This document shows positions 47,205 through 56,075 of a stretch of 64,000 nt of DNA, piece after piece. The number at the start of each line of letters is the position of its first letter. Positions within the stretch are counted from its first letter, which is position 1. Source of the stretch: DATBAT01 sp963824805 (GTDB lineage: Bacteria > Acidobacteriota > Terriglobia > Terriglobales > Acidobacteriaceae). A program made the translations under genes and the position numbers. Under the pieces are notes generated by a model. The model did no database searches, had not been told where the DNA came from, and was given only the letters and a program-made list of their open reading frames with translations. Location of the stretch: positions 12,791-76,790 of the forward strand of contig CAWGQZ010000067.1 in the NCBI GenBank assembly GCA_963824805.1, written 5' to 3'.

Positions 47205-47378
47205 AGTTTGCCGGCGGCCCAAAGTCTTGATCTTCCGTTCTAAAGCGACTTACGTCCTAAGTTGTATGGTGCCGCCCCTCGAAGCGTCGGTTTTAGGGAG
47301 CGACGACGAGTATTCCCTTATTTTTCATTCGGTTACGGGTTGATTGCAGGAAAATGCCCGGTTTTCCTCAACTTAGGG

Positions 47379-47508
47379 TACAATCACTGCGCGATTGAAT
47401 TTAGCGGTTTCTTGCTTCCCGGTAACTCCGCTCCAAAGCGTGGCCCTGCCTGCAGAACTCCAGCGATCGTTCAACGCAACATTCAAGCAAAAAGGAACAA
47501 GTACGTAT
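47379..47508 (+). promoter_or_regulatory. Promoter -10 and long leader of the cold-shock gene
   Basis: TACAAT at 47379-47384 is a good -10; no clear -35 is seen. It leaves a leader of ~115 nt before the ATG, with AAAGGAAC as ribosome site. Long leaders that refold at low temperature are known for cspA genes. The preceding ~170 bp show no gene. Confidence 0.45.
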
Positions 47509-47709
47509 ATGGAAACAGGAACAGTAAAGTGGTTTAACGATGCAAAGGGCTATGGTTTCATCAGCCGCCAGAACGGCGAAGATGTTTTCGTTCACTTCTC
47601 GGCGATTCAGGCAAGCGGATTCCGCAGCCTGCAAGAGGGCCAGCAAGTTCAGTTCGACGTAGTCAAAGGCCCCAAGGGCTGGCAAGCTGAGAATGTAAAG
47701 CCGGCGTAA
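47509..47709 (+). CDS. Cold-shock protein (CspA family)
   Basis: The 66-residue product reads METGTVKWFNDAKGYGFISR, then DVFVHFSAIQASGFRSLQEG, with both RNP motifs (KGYGFI and VFVHF) intact. It is an RNA chaperone that melts mRNA structure. The upstream in-frame codons are not part of the family. It ends at a strong terminator (47734). Confidence 0.96.
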   Translation: METGTVKWFNDAKGYGFISRQNGEDVFVHFSAIQASGFRSLQEGQQVQFDVVKGPKGWQAENVKPA

Positions 47710-47733
47710 GCCACTTTTACAATCCAAAGATCG

Positions 47734-47755
47734 GGCGGCCTTCGGGCCGCCTTTT
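47734..47755 (+). terminator. Intrinsic terminator of the cold-shock gene
   Basis: GGCGGCC-TTCG-GGCCGCC is followed by TTTT: a perfect 7-bp GC stem with a stable UUCG tetraloop. Confidence 0.92.
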
Positions 47756-47811
47756 CTATTTGTGGAAGCTCCAAAGCTTAACCGCCGATTGCACAGATTA
47801 CACAGAGAAGT

Positions 47812-50532
47812 TCATTGCTGCTGGTCGCGGATGAGGACTACGTCGGAGTCCACGTGACCGCGGACTACGGCTAGCTTGCTGCCGTCGGGCGACCAACGGA
47901 AGTCGTCGCCGATGTTTTCGGATTTGAAGTTGGTGATTTGCTTGCCGGCGGATCCGTCCAGGTTTTGTTGCCAGAGATTGTCGACGTTGCCGCTGCGAAC
48001 CGCGTAGACAACTGCTTTGCCGTCAGGGGTGAAGCGGACCGCACCGTGATGCTCGCGCTCGAATTTGATCAGCTTCTGCTGCTGTCCGGTTGCAATGTCG
48101 ACCAGGGCGAGGTTTTCTTCGTGCTCTCCGGTGTGTTCCAGCGTGGCGAAGACGGCCAGTTTGCCGTCGGGAGAGATGTCGAAGCGGCTGGATACGGTCA
48201 TGTCGGAGAGCGGTTGGGGAGTGCCCCCATCGGTGGAAACTTTGAAAAGCTTTCCACCGGCGGTGGTGTCGACGTAGAGGGCCAATTTTCCGTCTGGAGA
48301 GCAGACGGGGTAGTTCTGCAACTTTCCCTGGGTGAGTTGTTTTGCGTTTCCGCCATTTACGTCAGCGCGCCAGATGGTCTGGGTGGGCTGGCCTCCATGC
48401 AACGCCAGCGCAAAAACTATATTGCCGTCAGGACAGGAATTGGGCTGGCTGGGTAGGGCGCCCTGTTCGGCCATGAGCGCGGTTTTAGATCCGGATGCAG
48501 GATCTAACTGGCTGAGCATATATTGCTGGTCGACGATCAGGTTGTTGTCGCGTGTCCAGGTGAAGCCGCGAATCGGGGAGCCGTTGCTTACCTGCTGCGG
48601 CTCGCCGGGGGTTTTGGTGTTGGTGACGAACAGGTTCCATTGACTCTCGTTGAGAACGCTGACCAGAGCGCGACCGTCGGAGGAAATATTGAGGTCGGAG
48701 TAGTTGCTGACGTCGCGGGTGATTGGAGTCGACTTGCCGTCGGGGTAAGAGACGTAAATGATCTGCTGGCGGGTGAAGTTGGATGCCTGGTCCTTGGAGA
48801 GAGCGAGCAGGCCGCGGCCGTCGGGCATCCAGAGCGGCCGGGCCAGGATAGAAGTTGGGGCGCTGAAGAAGACGCGCTGCTGGCCGCTAGCAACATCGAC
48901 GGCGACCAAGCCGGTGAGCGCGTTGCCGGGCTGGGCGACGAAGCAGACGATGGTCTTGCCATCGGGGGACCATGTGGGCTCATAGAGAGCGTTCCCCCGC
49001 GGTCCGGTAGCCAAATCTTTTTGGTCGTTTCCTTCCAGCGAATGGATGACGAGCCGGTAGGTGTTGGGCGGATTGTTGAGGACGATGTAAGCGTACTGGC
49101 GGCCGTCGGGCGAGAAAGTGATGTTGGAGTCGATGTCGGTGATGAGTTTTTGCGGGGTGCCTCCGAGGACGGGAGCGCGGTAGAGGAAATCAAGCTCCTG
49201 GCTGCCGGTTTCGCTGCGCGCGAAATATAGATAGTTGCCATCGGCGGAGAAGCGCAGTCCCATGTAGTGAACCGGCTCGGCGGGAACTACCTGGGTGTTG
49301 CTGTTGGTGGGGACGTTACGCAGCCAGAGGCCTTCTTTTCCGTCTTCGTTTACAACGTTGAGAATGTATTTGCCGTCAGGTGAGATTGCGGCGAACGCAG
49401 CCTTGCCGGAGTCGGTGACTTTGGAGACGGCTATGTTTTGGAATGGAGCGGCGGCCTTGCGGTTAAGGAAAGCGTAGAGTCCGTAGGCTGCGGCGGCCAG
49501 GAGGGCGATGGCGATTAGGGCTGTCACTCCTACTCCTAGCTTGTTCTGGCGGGCAGCGGCCATGACCGAGGAGCTGCCGGTCGAGCCTGGCTCGAGTGCA
49601 CGCGCGGGGGCGCCGGTTCCCACCCGGCTACCTGTCCCCACAGAGCTAATGCTTCGATTGGTTTCGCTGTCGCGCTTCAGGCGCTTCAGGTCGCCGCGGA
49701 GGTCGGCGGCGGTTTGATAACGAAGGTCGGGATCTTTTTCGAGGGCTTTGGCAATTATTTCCTCGAGTTTTGCGGGGAGCGCGGGATTGAGTTGGGCGGG
49801 CGGAGCGGGTTCACGGTCGAGGATCGCGCTGAAAATTACGGCGGAAGTTTTGCCGGGGAATGGCAGAGAGCCCGTTGCCATCTGGTAGAGAACGATTCCG
49901 GCGGAAAATAAGTCGCTGCGGGAATCGAGTTCTTCGCCGCGGGCTTGTTCGGGTGACATGTACGAAACTGTACCTACAGTACTCCCGGGATTGGTCAGGT
50001 GTCCGGGTCCGCCTTGGGTAACGACCGTTTCCATGGCATGGTCACGAGCACGGGTGAGCTTGGCTAATCCGAAGTCGAGGATCTTTGCCTGGCCGCGGGG
50101 GCTGATGAAGATGTTGGCGGGCTTGATGTCACGATGGATGATGCCTTTAGCATGGGCAGCGTCCAAAGCATCGGCGAGCTGAATTCCAATTTCGAAAACC
50201 CGATCCAGGGGAAGCGCCGCGCCTGCCAGTTTGCGGTCGAGACTTTCTCCTTCGAGCAGCTCCATGGCAATGAAGGAGTTTCCGTCGGCAGTCTCTACCG
50301 CATAAATGGTGCAGATGCCTGGATGGTTGAGGGCCGAGGCGCTACGGGCCTCGAGCATGAAGCGGTCCAAGACCGCGGTTTCCCTGGCAAGCTCGGGCGG
50401 GAGGAATTTGAGGGCGACGCGGCGGCCCAATGTGAGATCTTCAGCTTCGTAGATTACGCCCATACCGCCACTGCCTAGCTGGCTGAGGATGCGATAGTGC
50501 GAGATGGTTTGGCCGATCACGGGGAAGTCCAT
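47812..50532 (-). CDS. Membrane Ser/Thr protein kinase with TolB/PD40 propeller sensor
   Basis: The protein has ~906 residues from ATG 50532 (MDFPVIGQTISHYRILSQLG); a TTG nine codons upstream is less likely. Residues ~10-280 are a Hanks-type kinase with the Gly-rich loop LGSGGMGVIYEAED, the VALKF lysine, HRDIKPANIF and DFGLAK. A transmembrane helix (GVTALIAIALLAAAAYGLYA) lies at ~residue 340. The rest is periplasmic, with repeated PD40/TolB-like motifs (ISPDGKYI, FSPDGRQYAY, WSPDGKTIVC, SPDGKLALYV), forming one or two beta-propellers. This kinase-propeller design is very common in acidobacteria. The ligand is unknown. Confidence 0.95.
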   Translation of the reverse strand: MDFPVIGQTISHYRILSQLGSGGMGVIYEAEDLTLGRRVALKFLPPELARETAVLDRFMLEARSASALNHPGICTIYAVETADGNSFIAMELLEGESLDRKLAGAALPLDRVFEIGIQLADALDAAHAKGIIHRDIKPANIFISPRGQAKILDFGLAKLTRARDHAMETVVTQGGPGHLTNPGSTVGTVSYMSPEQARGEELDSRSDLFSAGIVLYQMATGSLPFPGKTSAVIFSAILDREPAPPAQLNPALPAKLEEIIAKALEKDPDLRYQTAADLRGDLKRLKRDSETNRSISSVGTGSRVGTGAPARALEPGSTGSSSVMAAARQNKLGVGVTALIAIALLAAAAYGLYAFLNRKAAAPFQNIAVSKVTDSGKAAFAAISPDGKYILNVVNEDGKEGLWLRNVPTNSNTQVVPAEPVHYMGLRFSADGNYLYFARSETGSQELDFLYRAPVLGGTPQKLITDIDSNITFSPDGRQYAYIVLNNPPNTYRLVIHSLEGNDQKDLATGPRGNALYEPTWSPDGKTIVCFVAQPGNALTGLVAVDVASGQQRVFFSAPTSILARPLWMPDGRGLLALSKDQASNFTRQQIIYVSYPDGKSTPITRDVSNYSDLNISSDGRALVSVLNESQWNLFVTNTKTPGEPQQVSNGSPIRGFTWTRDNNLIVDQQYMLSQLDPASGSKTALMAEQGALPSQPNSCPDGNIVFALALHGGQPTQTIWRADVNGGNAKQLTQGKLQNYPVCSPDGKLALYVDTTAGGKLFKVSTDGGTPQPLSDMTVSSRFDISPDGKLAVFATLEHTGEHEENLALVDIATGQQQKLIKFEREHHGAVRFTPDGKAVVYAVRSGNVDNLWQQNLDGSAGKQITNFKSENIGDDFRWSPDGSKLAVVRGHVDSDVVLIRDQQQ

Positions 50533-50559
50533 CTTAAGTACGTTGGTGGGGTGGGTCAA

Positions 50560-50916
50560 TGGATGGGGCGCCTGCTACCCAAGAGCCAATGGCAAACCCA
50601 AGGTCCCTCGGCTTTGCTCGGGATGACAGGCGGACAAAAATGCCCCTGGTCCTTGAACTTGGAGGCGCTCGGAGAGAGTGAGCGGTTCAGGATTCCCAGG
50701 GGGCTTGTTAGCTTCGTTCTGCCTAATGATATAGACGTCGAATCCGGGAAAAGGGCGTAAAGATTTCGTAAACACTGCGTAAAAGATTGTCAAGCAGCCA
50801 CCAATGATTGCGTAGGCTGGCGTGTTTCTACCTGGGTGTGGCAGGCTCAACCTTGAGATTCCACCGACGGAATCATCGCGGTCGGAATCTGTGATCTCTG
50901 TGGTTGGGATTTTCGC
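50560..50916. other. Intergenic region with a dispersed repeat
   Basis: This gap between the kinase and the TonB receptor holds repeat copy C (50601-50628) and no credible gene. The rest is unremarkable. Confidence 0.5.
50601..50628 (-). repeat. TGTCATCCCGAG dispersed repeat, copy C (inverted)
   Basis: On the minus strand it begins TGTCATCCCGAGCAAAGCCG and ends AGGGACCT, one base different from the copy at 34419. Confidence 0.75.
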
Positions 50917-53133
50917 TCAATAGCGGAAGCGGTATTTCAGTTGAATCGAGATTTCTCTGGGGTTGATGTAGTGGGTGCCTCCGAAGGTGTTGCTGTTGTC
51001 CAGCAGGTAGCGGTGGTTGGTCAGGTTTAGTGCGGTCAGGCGGAATGACAATCTTTCTCCGAAGGATTTGCCCAAGGCAAGGTCGAACGTGGTGTGCGAC
51101 GGCAGGTGGCTGGGGATATTTTCGCCTTCGCCGTCGAGGAAGCCAGAGCCGTAGCTGGTGTTGAAGTCTGCCGTGGCGCGCCAGGGTAGAGTGAAGTTGA
51201 CGCCTGTCGAGAGCGTGTCGCGCTGGTCGTGGTCAAGGAAGCACAAGACTCCTTCGCAGGCTTCGTCACTGATCAGGCCGCCGGTTACGCCTCCGTTCCA
51301 TTGCGCGTATTGATGCGAATAGGCCAGGTGGAACTGCGCGCGGCCAGCCATCATGGGTGAATTGGCGGTGGCTTCCCAACCGCGAATGCGTGCCCGTTCC
51401 AACGTCAGCGGAAAGAAAATATTCGAGTTTCCCAGAACGTCATGGTCGAAGAAGTTTCTGGCGCCAGTGCGGAAGTTTGAAACGTCGAAGGTCCAGCGAG
51501 CGAACGGGATGGTGAGTCCGACTTCATGCTGTTCGTCGCGCTCGCCGTGCAGCGGCAAGAATGAGAAGCCTTCGGATGCGGCCTGCTCGAGTACCGGGCC
51601 TGCCGCCGTTAGCAGTGGCGGAGCCTGATAGTAGCGCCCGTAGAATCCGCGCAGGACCCAGTTCAGGCGTGGGATTCGGACGGCGGCGCCGATGCGCGGG
51701 TCGATTGAATTTTCGCTTATCGATCCGCTGAAGTGAGTCAGGCGCAGGCCGCCGTTTAACGTCAGCCATGACGTCAGCTTGAATTGATCTTCGATGAAGA
51801 TTGCTTCTACGTCGCCCCAGAGCGGCAGGCGCTGGCTGAGAGTGGGGCTGCTTCCATCCGCGGTGGTTAATGATAAGAACTGGTTGTCGCGCTGGCCAAA
51901 GATCTGGAATCCGGTGTGGAGATTGTTGCGTCCGCGGTTGATGCCGATGGAAGCGACGCCTCCTATGTAGTTGGATCCACGATCGTCTTCCGGGATTACG
52001 GGATCGTCGTTCGGTCCGCCGATGTAGTGAGAACGATTGAAGTGGTAGAACGGCGAGACGGTCAATACAGTTCCCGGGCCCATGGTGTGCAGCCAGGAGA
52101 AATTTATGAACGAATCGCGCTCGTCTTCTACGTCGCGAGTGCCTGCGGCTTGCTGGTCGGGATCGTTGGGAACCTGGTAGTGATCTCCGCGCAGAGAAGT
52201 CACCAGCCGGAATTGATCGGATGAATCCTTGTTAAAGATGATGGAGGCGAAGCCGCCCAGGCCGGCAGCCTGATCGTGAATGACTTGCGGGCTCGAGGTT
52301 TCGAGGCCGAGATCGGTGCGGTATCCGGAAATGCTGCCGTAGTAGGCGAAGCGGTCGGTGTGGTCTCCAAAGCTAAACTGATCGTTCGTGCTGTTGAAGT
52401 TGCCGTAGCTGGTAACAAGTTCTGCCTGGCGGTTTCGTTCGAATCCGGAGCGGGTAACCACGTTGAAGACCCCATAAGTGCGGTCGCCGTATTCGGCGGA
52501 GTATCCGCCGCGCTGCACTTCGAGGTAGTCGATGTCTTTTGGGTCGAACTGCGGGCCAACGTTAGAGGCGATGTTGGTATTGGGGACAGGCACGCCATCC
52601 AGCAGCCAGGAAACCTGATGTCCGCCGCGGATGTGGAGTTGGTCGTGGACCATGTAGGCGCTGGGCGTGTAGTTGGTGATCATGGCCAGGCTGTTGGTAT
52701 TGTCGGCGCCGGGAGCTTGCGCGATCTGCTGGCGGCTGATCACGCTGGCGGTGGTGGAAGACTCGGGGTTCACGGCGCTAGCCTGATCGGTGACCTCGAC
52801 CGTTTCCTGATGGGCGGCAAGGCTAAGTGAAAAATGCAGGCGAGCGTCGCGGCCTGAAGTAAGTGTCAGCTTCTGTTCTTCGAGGGCGAAGCCGGGAGTG
52901 TCGACGGCCACTTTGTATTCGCCTAGGGGAACGTTGTCGAAGTGGAATTCGCCGGCGTCATCAGTGGCTGTCGATTGCTTCCAGTCGGAGCTGGCAGAGC
53001 GGATGGTGACGTGAGCATTCGGCATTGGCCGATGTTGAGGATCGTGGATCAGGCCGTGGACTGATCCGAAGATCGTCGCGTAGGCGGCGACGCTATAGAG
53101 CAGAACGGCGGCGATGATGAGGCGGCGAGGCAT
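50917..53133 (-). CDS. TonB-dependent receptor with carboxypeptidase-regulatory-like domain
   Basis: The 738-residue protein has a signal peptide (MPRRLIIAAVLLYSVAAYA|TI) and an N-terminal CarboxypepD_reg-like domain (GLIHDPQHRPMPNAHVTIRS, GEFHFDNVPLGEYKVAVD). The plug follows (STTASVISRQQIAQAPGADN, HIRGGHQVSWLLDGVPVPNT) and then a 22-strand barrel ending in ISIQLKYRFRY with the terminal aromatic. It lies 9 bp after the DUF5666-like gene and is the last gene of the exported-protein operon. The substrate is not known; metal complexes are a reasonable guess from the neighbours. Confidence 0.93.
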   Translation of the reverse strand: MPRRLIIAAVLLYSVAAYATIFGSVHGLIHDPQHRPMPNAHVTIRSASSDWKQSTATDDAGEFHFDNVPLGEYKVAVDTPGFALEEQKLTLTSGRDARLHFSLSLAAHQETVEVTDQASAVNPESSTTASVISRQQIAQAPGADNTNSLAMITNYTPSAYMVHDQLHIRGGHQVSWLLDGVPVPNTNIASNVGPQFDPKDIDYLEVQRGGYSAEYGDRTYGVFNVVTRSGFERNRQAELVTSYGNFNSTNDQFSFGDHTDRFAYYGSISGYRTDLGLETSSPQVIHDQAAGLGGFASIIFNKDSSDQFRLVTSLRGDHYQVPNDPDQQAAGTRDVEDERDSFINFSWLHTMGPGTVLTVSPFYHFNRSHYIGGPNDDPVIPEDDRGSNYIGGVASIGINRGRNNLHTGFQIFGQRDNQFLSLTTADGSSPTLSQRLPLWGDVEAIFIEDQFKLTSWLTLNGGLRLTHFSGSISENSIDPRIGAAVRIPRLNWVLRGFYGRYYQAPPLLTAAGPVLEQAASEGFSFLPLHGERDEQHEVGLTIPFARWTFDVSNFRTGARNFFDHDVLGNSNIFFPLTLERARIRGWEATANSPMMAGRAQFHLAYSHQYAQWNGGVTGGLISDEACEGVLCFLDHDQRDTLSTGVNFTLPWRATADFNTSYGSGFLDGEGENIPSHLPSHTTFDLALGKSFGERLSFRLTALNLTNHRYLLDNSNTFGGTHYINPREISIQLKYRFRY

Positions 53134-53142
53134 TCCGAAGTC

Positions 53143-53463
53143 CTATTTCTGGGTTGCGGCTTTGGCTGCGGCGCTGCCGATTTTTACTTCGGCGGCATGC
53201 AGGTCTGAACCGGTCTTGTGGGCGTGGATGGCGACGCGGTCGCCAACGTGAAGGTCGCCGACGGCGGCGCTCGATTCTCCGCGCAGGAATTTGGTGTCGT
53301 GGTCGAACCCAACGACCTTGGTCGTGCCATCGGTGGCTTTGACCGAAATGGAGTTGCCGGTCAGCGCCGAGACCGTGCCCATGATGTGTTCCATACCGCC
53401 GTGGGCGGCGGCGAAGGTGCTAAGCAGCAGGGCGCAGGTGAGGGTAAAGGCGTGCTTCTTCAT
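53143..53463 (-). CDS. Secreted DUF5666-like protein
   Basis: The 106-residue product has a signal peptide (MKKHAFTLTCALLLSTFAAA|HG). The mature domain reads MGTVSALTGNSISVKATDGT, TKFLRGESSAAVGDLHVGDR and VAIHAHKTGSDLHAAEVKIG, a small beta-barrel of the DUF5666 type. Histidines at the mature N-terminus and in IHAH hint at metal contact. Its start overlaps the cytochrome c stop (4 bp) and it lies 9 bp before the TonB receptor. Confidence 0.75.
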   Translation of the reverse strand: MKKHAFTLTCALLLSTFAAAHGGMEHIMGTVSALTGNSISVKATDGTTKVVGFDHDTKFLRGESSAAVGDLHVGDRVAIHAHKTGSDLHAAEVKIGSAAAKAATQK

Positions 53464-54053
53464 TTCTTCTCCTTGTCGTTGGGGGGTGCGTCTCCGTTAA
53501 GGAATTTCTGTTCTTGTTCCTGTTCTTCGCGTTCGGCGGTGCTCTGCGGGTTGTAGTGTTCCATCTCCTGAATCTCGGGTTTGGTCAGGTTCGGCAGGTG
53601 GCGGATGAAGTGAACCAGTTGCCAGGTTTCGGGGTCGTAGTCGGAGGCACCCCATGCGGGCATGCCGGTCCAGCGGATGCCGTTGTGAATGATGTAGTAG
53701 AGCTCACCGTCGGTGAGTTGCTGGGTTTCGGCCTTACGCATGTCCGGGGACCGCGGGTAGAGGTTGCGCCCCATTTCGGTGTCGCCGCTGCCATCGTTGG
53801 CGTGGCAGGAGGCGCAGTGGTCGGCAAAGTGGTGCATGGCTGCCTTGAGCACCTCTGGGGTTTCAGCCTCGGGATTCTTTTGATCATGAGCTTTGCGAGG
53901 CATTGAGAGCGAGCGCAAGCGGCGAGCAATGGCAGTTTCTGTGCGGCTGGGTTCAGGGCGCGCGCCGCAGCAGTTGCGGAAGGGGCCGGCCAGCCACAGG
54001 GCGACTGCAGCCAGGAGGAGAACCGCGACAGAAATAGTCAGCAAACGAGACAT
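53460..54053 (-). CDS. Membrane-anchored c-type cytochrome
   Basis: I use ATG 54053 (MSRLLTISVAVLLLAAVALW), which gives an N-terminal anchor; the longer frame to 54113 adds a basic tail. One haem c site, CASCH (HFADHCASCHANDGSGDTEM), and a likely distal Met ligand in GIRWTGMPAWG mark a class I monohaem cytochrome (cytochrome_CBB3-like). A CC pair (RNCCGARP) follows the anchor. The C-terminus is charged (EREEQEQEQKF). Probably periplasmic electron transfer. It overlaps the next gene by ATGA. Confidence 0.9.
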   Translation of the reverse strand: MSRLLTISVAVLLLAAVALWLAGPFRNCCGARPEPSRTETAIARRLRSLSMPRKAHDQKNPEAETPEVLKAAMHHFADHCASCHANDGSGDTEMGRNLYPRSPDMRKAETQQLTDGELYYIIHNGIRWTGMPAWGASDYDPETWQLVHFIRHLPNLTKPEIQEMEHYNPQSTAEREEQEQEQKFLNGDAPPNDKEKK

Positions 54054-54277
54054 GATCTTAGAAGAGCGTCTTGGATATCGAAGGTTTCGGAAATGGATCA
54101 GTTTGCGCGCCACATGGGATACGAAAGCTTCGAGCGATCTCTGCCACGGCGCTCTTTGCAGCCCTGATCCTGCGTGCTTCCTGCATGGTTTCCGTTGGGA
54201 GGTCTCTAAAAGCAGCCCACCGCCGCTAGCATTCTGCAGTCAGCTTTTCTACCGATCGTTCCTGGTTAGTCGGTTGT

Positions 54278-54610
54278 TTAGGAGGTGGGAGGACCACGGA
54301 CAGACAGGTCCGAAATTATGTCAAAGGAGAATGGGCGGGGATGGGGCGAAGTCTGGGCTGGAGCCGACTGGTTGGGAGCTTTGTCATTTCCTGGGGACGC
54401 CAGTTCAGCGCAGTGCGGCGTCACCGACGGCGGACAGCAGTTACCGTGGTGGGTGTTGGTAGCGTTGATGCCGGGGGTAGTGGAGTCTCCGCGATGAGCG
54501 TGGCGGAGGCAGCAGGAGTGTGGCGCCGGACCGGAGACGGCCATCGCCGCCGGGGCAAACAAGCCCACCAGCAGCAGCGAGAGCAAACTTCCGGCAGTCA
54601 GGCGATACAT
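54278..54610 (-). CDS. Secreted Cys/His-rich protein
   Basis: The 110-residue product has a signal peptide (MYRLTAGSLLSLLLVGLFAP, then AAMA|VS). The mature part holds PHSCCLRHAHRG, THHGNCCPP and TPHCAE: five cysteines and six histidines within ~40 residues, suggestive of copper or other metal binding. The tail is Pro/Ser-rich. No family is recognised. It lies between the cytochrome and the haemoglobin on the same strand. Confidence 0.65.
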   Translation of the reverse strand: MYRLTAGSLLSLLLVGLFAPAAMAVSGPAPHSCCLRHAHRGDSTTPGINATNTHHGNCCPPSVTPHCAELASPGNDKAPNQSAPAQTSPHPRPFSFDIISDLSVRGPPTS

Positions 54611-54731
54611 CGGTCACGCCCCCAGATCAACAGAGCATAGGACAGACGGGCCGGGAAAGCAAGACGGGGGTGGCGACTCGGGAACGGGCTGGGATGGGGC
54701 CCCAACCAGTCCCAGCAGTGATTACCGCCTG

Positions 54732-55190
54732 TTACCGTCCCACAATGTCTGCTTTAAGGCCGGAAACTGCTCCAAGGACCTCGCTCTTTTCCTTGTCCGG
54801 GACCTTGAACTTGTCCAGGGTGGCGGTGAGCATTTTGACCGAGAGACTCCAGTCGTCCTCGGTGATATTCAGACCGGTGTGGGCAGTCTTCATATCACGG
54901 CCGTTGTAGATACAAGGACCACCGGTGGCGACACAGAGGAAGTCGACAATATGCTGGCGGATCCGTTTTTGAGAGTCCGTGCTGAGGCCTTTGAAAAATC
55001 GGCCCATTTGGGGGTCAGTCGCCAAGCGTCCCAGGAAATCGTCGGTGACGGCGGCCAAGGCGTCGTAGCCACCCAGACGCTTGTAGAGGGTTGGCTGGAC
55101 AGCCGCTTGCGGGGGTGCGGCATAGACCGGAGCGGCAAACGAGAGGCCCAACAGCAACAGGGTGAGGGCGGCGGATTTGCGGGTAGACAT
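54732..55190 (-). CDS. Exported truncated haemoglobin (group 1)
   Basis: The 152-residue product has a signal peptide (MSTRKSAALTLLLLGLSFAA, then PVYA|AP), followed by a truncated globin: LYKRLGGYDALAAVTDDFLG, MGRFFKGLSTDSQKRIRQHI, VDFLCVATGGPCIYNGRDMK and TAHTGLNITEDDWSLSVKML. The proximal His lies in the AHTGLNIT block. Truncated globins bind O2 or NO and are usually cytoplasmic; export to the periplasm is the odd point. The cysteines in FLCVATGGPC could form a disulfide. Confidence 0.9.
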   Translation of the reverse strand: MSTRKSAALTLLLLGLSFAAPVYAAPPQAAVQPTLYKRLGGYDALAAVTDDFLGRLATDPQMGRFFKGLSTDSQKRIRQHIVDFLCVATGGPCIYNGRDMKTAHTGLNITEDDWSLSVKMLTATLDKFKVPDKEKSEVLGAVSGLKADIVGR

Positions 55191-55279
55191 GTCTGTTCTC
55201 CTTGAGATTTATTGGCCCGTTTTTCAGTATTAGTACGGAGAAAGACAGCGACTGGATTTTGTTTTGTTGGGGAAGAGAG

Positions 55280-55666
55280 TTATGGCATCAACGCGTAGCG
55301 TCCGCCGTTTGTGGTCAGGATGACCAGGTTCATGACGACCAACATCAGGTCATAGTGCCAGCCTGAGGCTTTATCACCCCAGAATCCGGTGTGCCAGACG
55401 AAGATCTTCTTTTGGATCGCTCCCAGCATCACGAGGATCAGGCCTATCGCGGCTGGTTGAATGAGAACTCCGAAGGCGACCCCCAGACCACCCACCAGTT
55501 CGGCTAGTCCCAAAACAAGGGTGAAGCCTTTGCTCATGCCGATGCTCCTGGCCCGCTCGGCAGGTTCGGTGACGTGGCTCCAGCCGCTGGTCACGAAAAT
55601 TGATGCGACCATGAGGCGAAGCAGGATAAGTGAGAGGTCGGTAAAGCGAGCTAGTTGGGGAAACAT
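55280..55666 (-). CDS. DoxX-family membrane protein
   Basis: The ATG at 55666 (MFPQLARFTDLSLILLRLMV) is the natural start; the frame extends to 55753 without family features. The ~128 residues contain four hydrophobic helices (ASIFVTSGWSHVTEP, GFTLVLGLAELVGGLGVAFG, IGLILVMLGAIQKKIFVW, YDLMLVVMNLVILTTNGG), as in DoxX/DoxD proteins. Members are linked to thiosulfate:quinone oxidoreductase or to redox homeostasis. It heads the run of exported redox proteins. Confidence 0.85.
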   Translation of the reverse strand: MFPQLARFTDLSLILLRLMVASIFVTSGWSHVTEPAERARSIGMSKGFTLVLGLAELVGGLGVAFGVLIQPAAIGLILVMLGAIQKKIFVWHTGFWGDKASGWHYDLMLVVMNLVILTTNGGRYALMP

Positions 55667-55691
55667 AAGGTCTTTCTCGACCGGGAGTTGA

Positions 55692-56075
55692 CTAAGTCTT
55701 TCGATCGAGCGCGGTGGGATGGGTTGGCTGGTACAGTCCGACCTCGCCGCCACTGGGGAGCTTGATGGTTGTCTTGATGCCCCAGTCTTCTTCTTCCGGC
55801 GGCGAAAAGCTTACATTTTTTGCCGCCAGCCTTTTCATCAAACCCTTGAGATCCTCGCACATCAGGTAGAGGACCGCACCGAGTAAGCGGCGTCCGCCAT
55901 GGGCCTCGCTGTTGTCGCCGCTGGAGGGATGCAGCGCGGCTTCGGCTGGAGGCATCTTGAAAATCAGCCAACCGTGGCCGATATCGATCGCCGGGAACTC
56001 CAGGATGTCGCGGAAGAAGGCACGGTCTTCTTCGGGCCTGTCACTGTAGAGAAGGATGTGGGCGCCCAGGAACAT
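55692..56075 (-). CDS. VOC-family (glyoxalase/bleomycin-resistance) protein
   Basis: The 127-residue product has paired beta-alpha-beta-beta-beta modules: GAHILLYSDRPEEDRAFFRD, GHGWLIFKMPPAEAALHPSS, AVLYLMCEDLKGLMKRLAAK and DWGIKTTIKLPSGGEVGLYQ. It has a metal-site-like His and Glu but no clear substrate. It lies 25 bp before the DoxX gene on the same strand. Confidence 0.85.
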   Translation of the reverse strand: MFLGAHILLYSDRPEEDRAFFRDILEFPAIDIGHGWLIFKMPPAEAALHPSSGDNSEAHGGRRLLGAVLYLMCEDLKGLMKRLAAKNVSFSPPEEEDWGIKTTIKLPSGGEVGLYQPTHPTALDRKT

